From: Plebeiibacterium sediminum
GTDB taxonomy: Bacteria; Bacteroidota; Bacteroidia; Bacteroidales; Marinilabiliaceae
Length of the DNA stretch: 33,830 nt
Assembly: GCF_026013605.1 (NCBI RefSeq)
Contig: NZ_JAPDPJ010000063.1
Coordinates: 1 to 33,830, forward strand
Direction: 5' to 3'
Position numbers and translations under genes: made by a program. Below, piece after piece: positions 33,047 through 33,830 of this stretch. Each line of letters opens with the position of its first letter. Within the stretch, counting starts at the first letter, position 1. The notes below the pieces were generated by a model. That model did not search any database. It saw nothing but the letters and a program-made list of their open reading frames with translations, and had not been told where the DNA came from.

Positions 33047-33830
33047 ATGGCTTTTTTTATTAAACGACCTTTGTTTCTATTAATTGTACTTCTTCTTTCT
33101 TTTTGTCAGTGCGATGTTATAAATAGTACCCTTGGAAAGCATAAAAATTACGCTATGCTATCATTTTCAACCATGGGTGTTGTTAACTATGATTACAAAA
33201 TGCCTGATAGAGTTAAGGAATTGGATATGGAATTAAGAGAGATTTCAGGTTTAGATTTTAATGAGGCAAACAATTCATTGTTGGCTATTAATGATGAAAA
33301 GGGATTTGTTTATGAATTAAGTATTGATGATTTTGATATTATCAGTAAAAATGAGTTTTGGAATACAGGAGATTATGAGGGTGTTGAATTTGATGGTAAA
33401 TATATATGGGTTTTAAAAAGCAATGGAAAATTGTATCAGTTTGATCCTGTCAATAAAGAAACCGTAGAATATGAAACTAAACTTTCTTCAGATAACGATG
33501 TTGAGGGCTTATGTTATGATCCGCAAAAACAATTGTTTTATTTGGCTTGTAAGGGAATAACTTTAAATAAAAAAGATAAGGTAAGAACCAAAGCCATATA
33601 TAGTTTTAATATAAAAGACAAGAAGCTGGAAAAAGAACCTTTAATAAAGATTCATCCAAATAAAATTAAGAAATTTATAAATGAAGTTGCCAAAGAAGAA
33701 GTGGATGGAAATTATTTAGACAGAGTTGAGGTTTTTTCACCTTCAGCTGTTGCAATGAGTAATAATCGGGATTTATACGTTTTGTCAGCAAGAGGTAGTA
33801 TGTTGTTGGTTATTGGCTTTAATTCTGAAA
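33047..33830 (+). CDS. SdiA-regulated-type lipoprotein (partial)
   Basis: The protein runs off the window after 261 residues. It opens with a signal peptide (MAFFIKRPLFLLIVLLLSF) and a Cys pair (CQC) at a probable lipobox. The body has repeated strand blocks (EISGLDFNEANNSLLAIND, GVEFDGKYIWVLKSNG, VEGLCYDPQKQLFYLACKG) that fit a beta-propeller of the SdiA-regulated family. This family is known for periplasmic or outer-membrane propeller lipoproteins of unknown role. It is divergent from the LytTR operon and shares its intergenic region. Its C-terminus and any following genes are not visible. Confidence 0.8.
   Translation, partial: MAFFIKRPLFLLIVLLLSFCQCDVINSTLGKHKNYAMLSFSTMGVVNYDYKMPDRVKELDMELREISGLDFNEANNSLLAINDEKGFVYELSIDDFDIISKNEFWNTGDYEGVEFDGKYIWVLKSNGKLYQFDPVNKETVEYETKLSSDNDVEGLCYDPQKQLFYLACKGITLNKKDKVRTKAIYSFNIKDKKLEKEPLIKIHPNKIKKFINEVAKEEVDGNYLDRVEVFSPSAVAMSNNRDLYVLSARGSMLLVIGFNSE

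Noticed and set aside
1-33830. tRNA, rRNA or riboswitch genes
   Set aside because: By eye, no cloverleaf pattern with a CCA-end or T-loop GTTCRA, and no known riboswitch core, was found in the intergenic regions. A covariance search could not be run.

Overview
The window looks like a chromosomal segment of a low-GC member of the Bacteroidota. The best fit is an environmental or marine Bacteroidales/Marinilabiliales-type organism, but the genus is an inference. Four things support this: many starts have a TAnnTTTG -7 element typical of this phylum; Shine-Dalgarno sequences are scarce; the order DUF4271 - hemD - rnpA - yidD is typical of it; and TPR histidine kinases paired with LytTR regulators and TAATG-coupled genes are common there. 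No rRNA or tRNA gene, CRISPR array, prophage or intact insertion sequence was found.

Layout. Positions 1-2350 hold an 80-bp imperfect palindrome, a small membrane protein, an unusual ModF/PhrA-like double-ABC ATPase (minus strand), and an intergenic array of about 13 degenerate units spaced exactly 20-21 bp. Positions 2357-3977 hold an orphan gene, a REP-like hairpin and a REP-associated tyrosine transposase (RAYT) broken by two frameshifts in simple repeats. Positions 4123-7349 are a tight plus-strand operon: two unknown genes, a TlpA-like thioredoxin, dusB and a methylguanine-DNA methyltransferase. Positions 7338-10971 are a minus-strand cluster running rnpA, yidD, rbfA, a SAM methyltransferase and a LolC/E-type permease, with a small unknown gene beyond it. 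Positions 11015-13094 are hemD and a DUF4271 membrane protein, ended by a strong terminator. Positions 13160-15414 are a compact minus-strand group (LOG nucleosidase, DUF417/YkgB, YccF, SRAP). Positions 15676-17150 are a small conserved membrane-anchored protein facing ilvE, with a shared bidirectional terminator.

Positions 17304-19212 are typA with its own promoter and terminator. Positions 19434-23923 are a transcription unit of a secreted M16 metallopeptidase followed by an SPFH/band-7 membrane protein, with a well-formed promoter and terminator. Positions 23992-26053 are a two-DTG aspartyl protease with a PDZ-like tail and a TtcA-family tRNA thiolase. Positions 26101-28985 are the translation genes rplM-rpsI and rpsB-tsf. 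Positions 29027-30051 are a coupled guanine deaminase and alkyladenine glycosylase pair. Positions 30036-32898 are a LytTR response regulator and its TPR sensor kinase, with phased 11-bp direct repeats in the upstream region. The window ends inside an SdiA-regulated-type lipoprotein gene.

Most of the window is core metabolism, translation and envelope maintenance. The accessory-looking part is 1710-4120, where a phased repeat array, REP-like hairpins and a decaying transposase sit together. The most unusual structures are the 20-21-bp phased GTAAC array, the RAYT that carries REP-like sequence inside its own coding region, and the ABC ATPase whose two halves appear to supply one complete ATP site between them.
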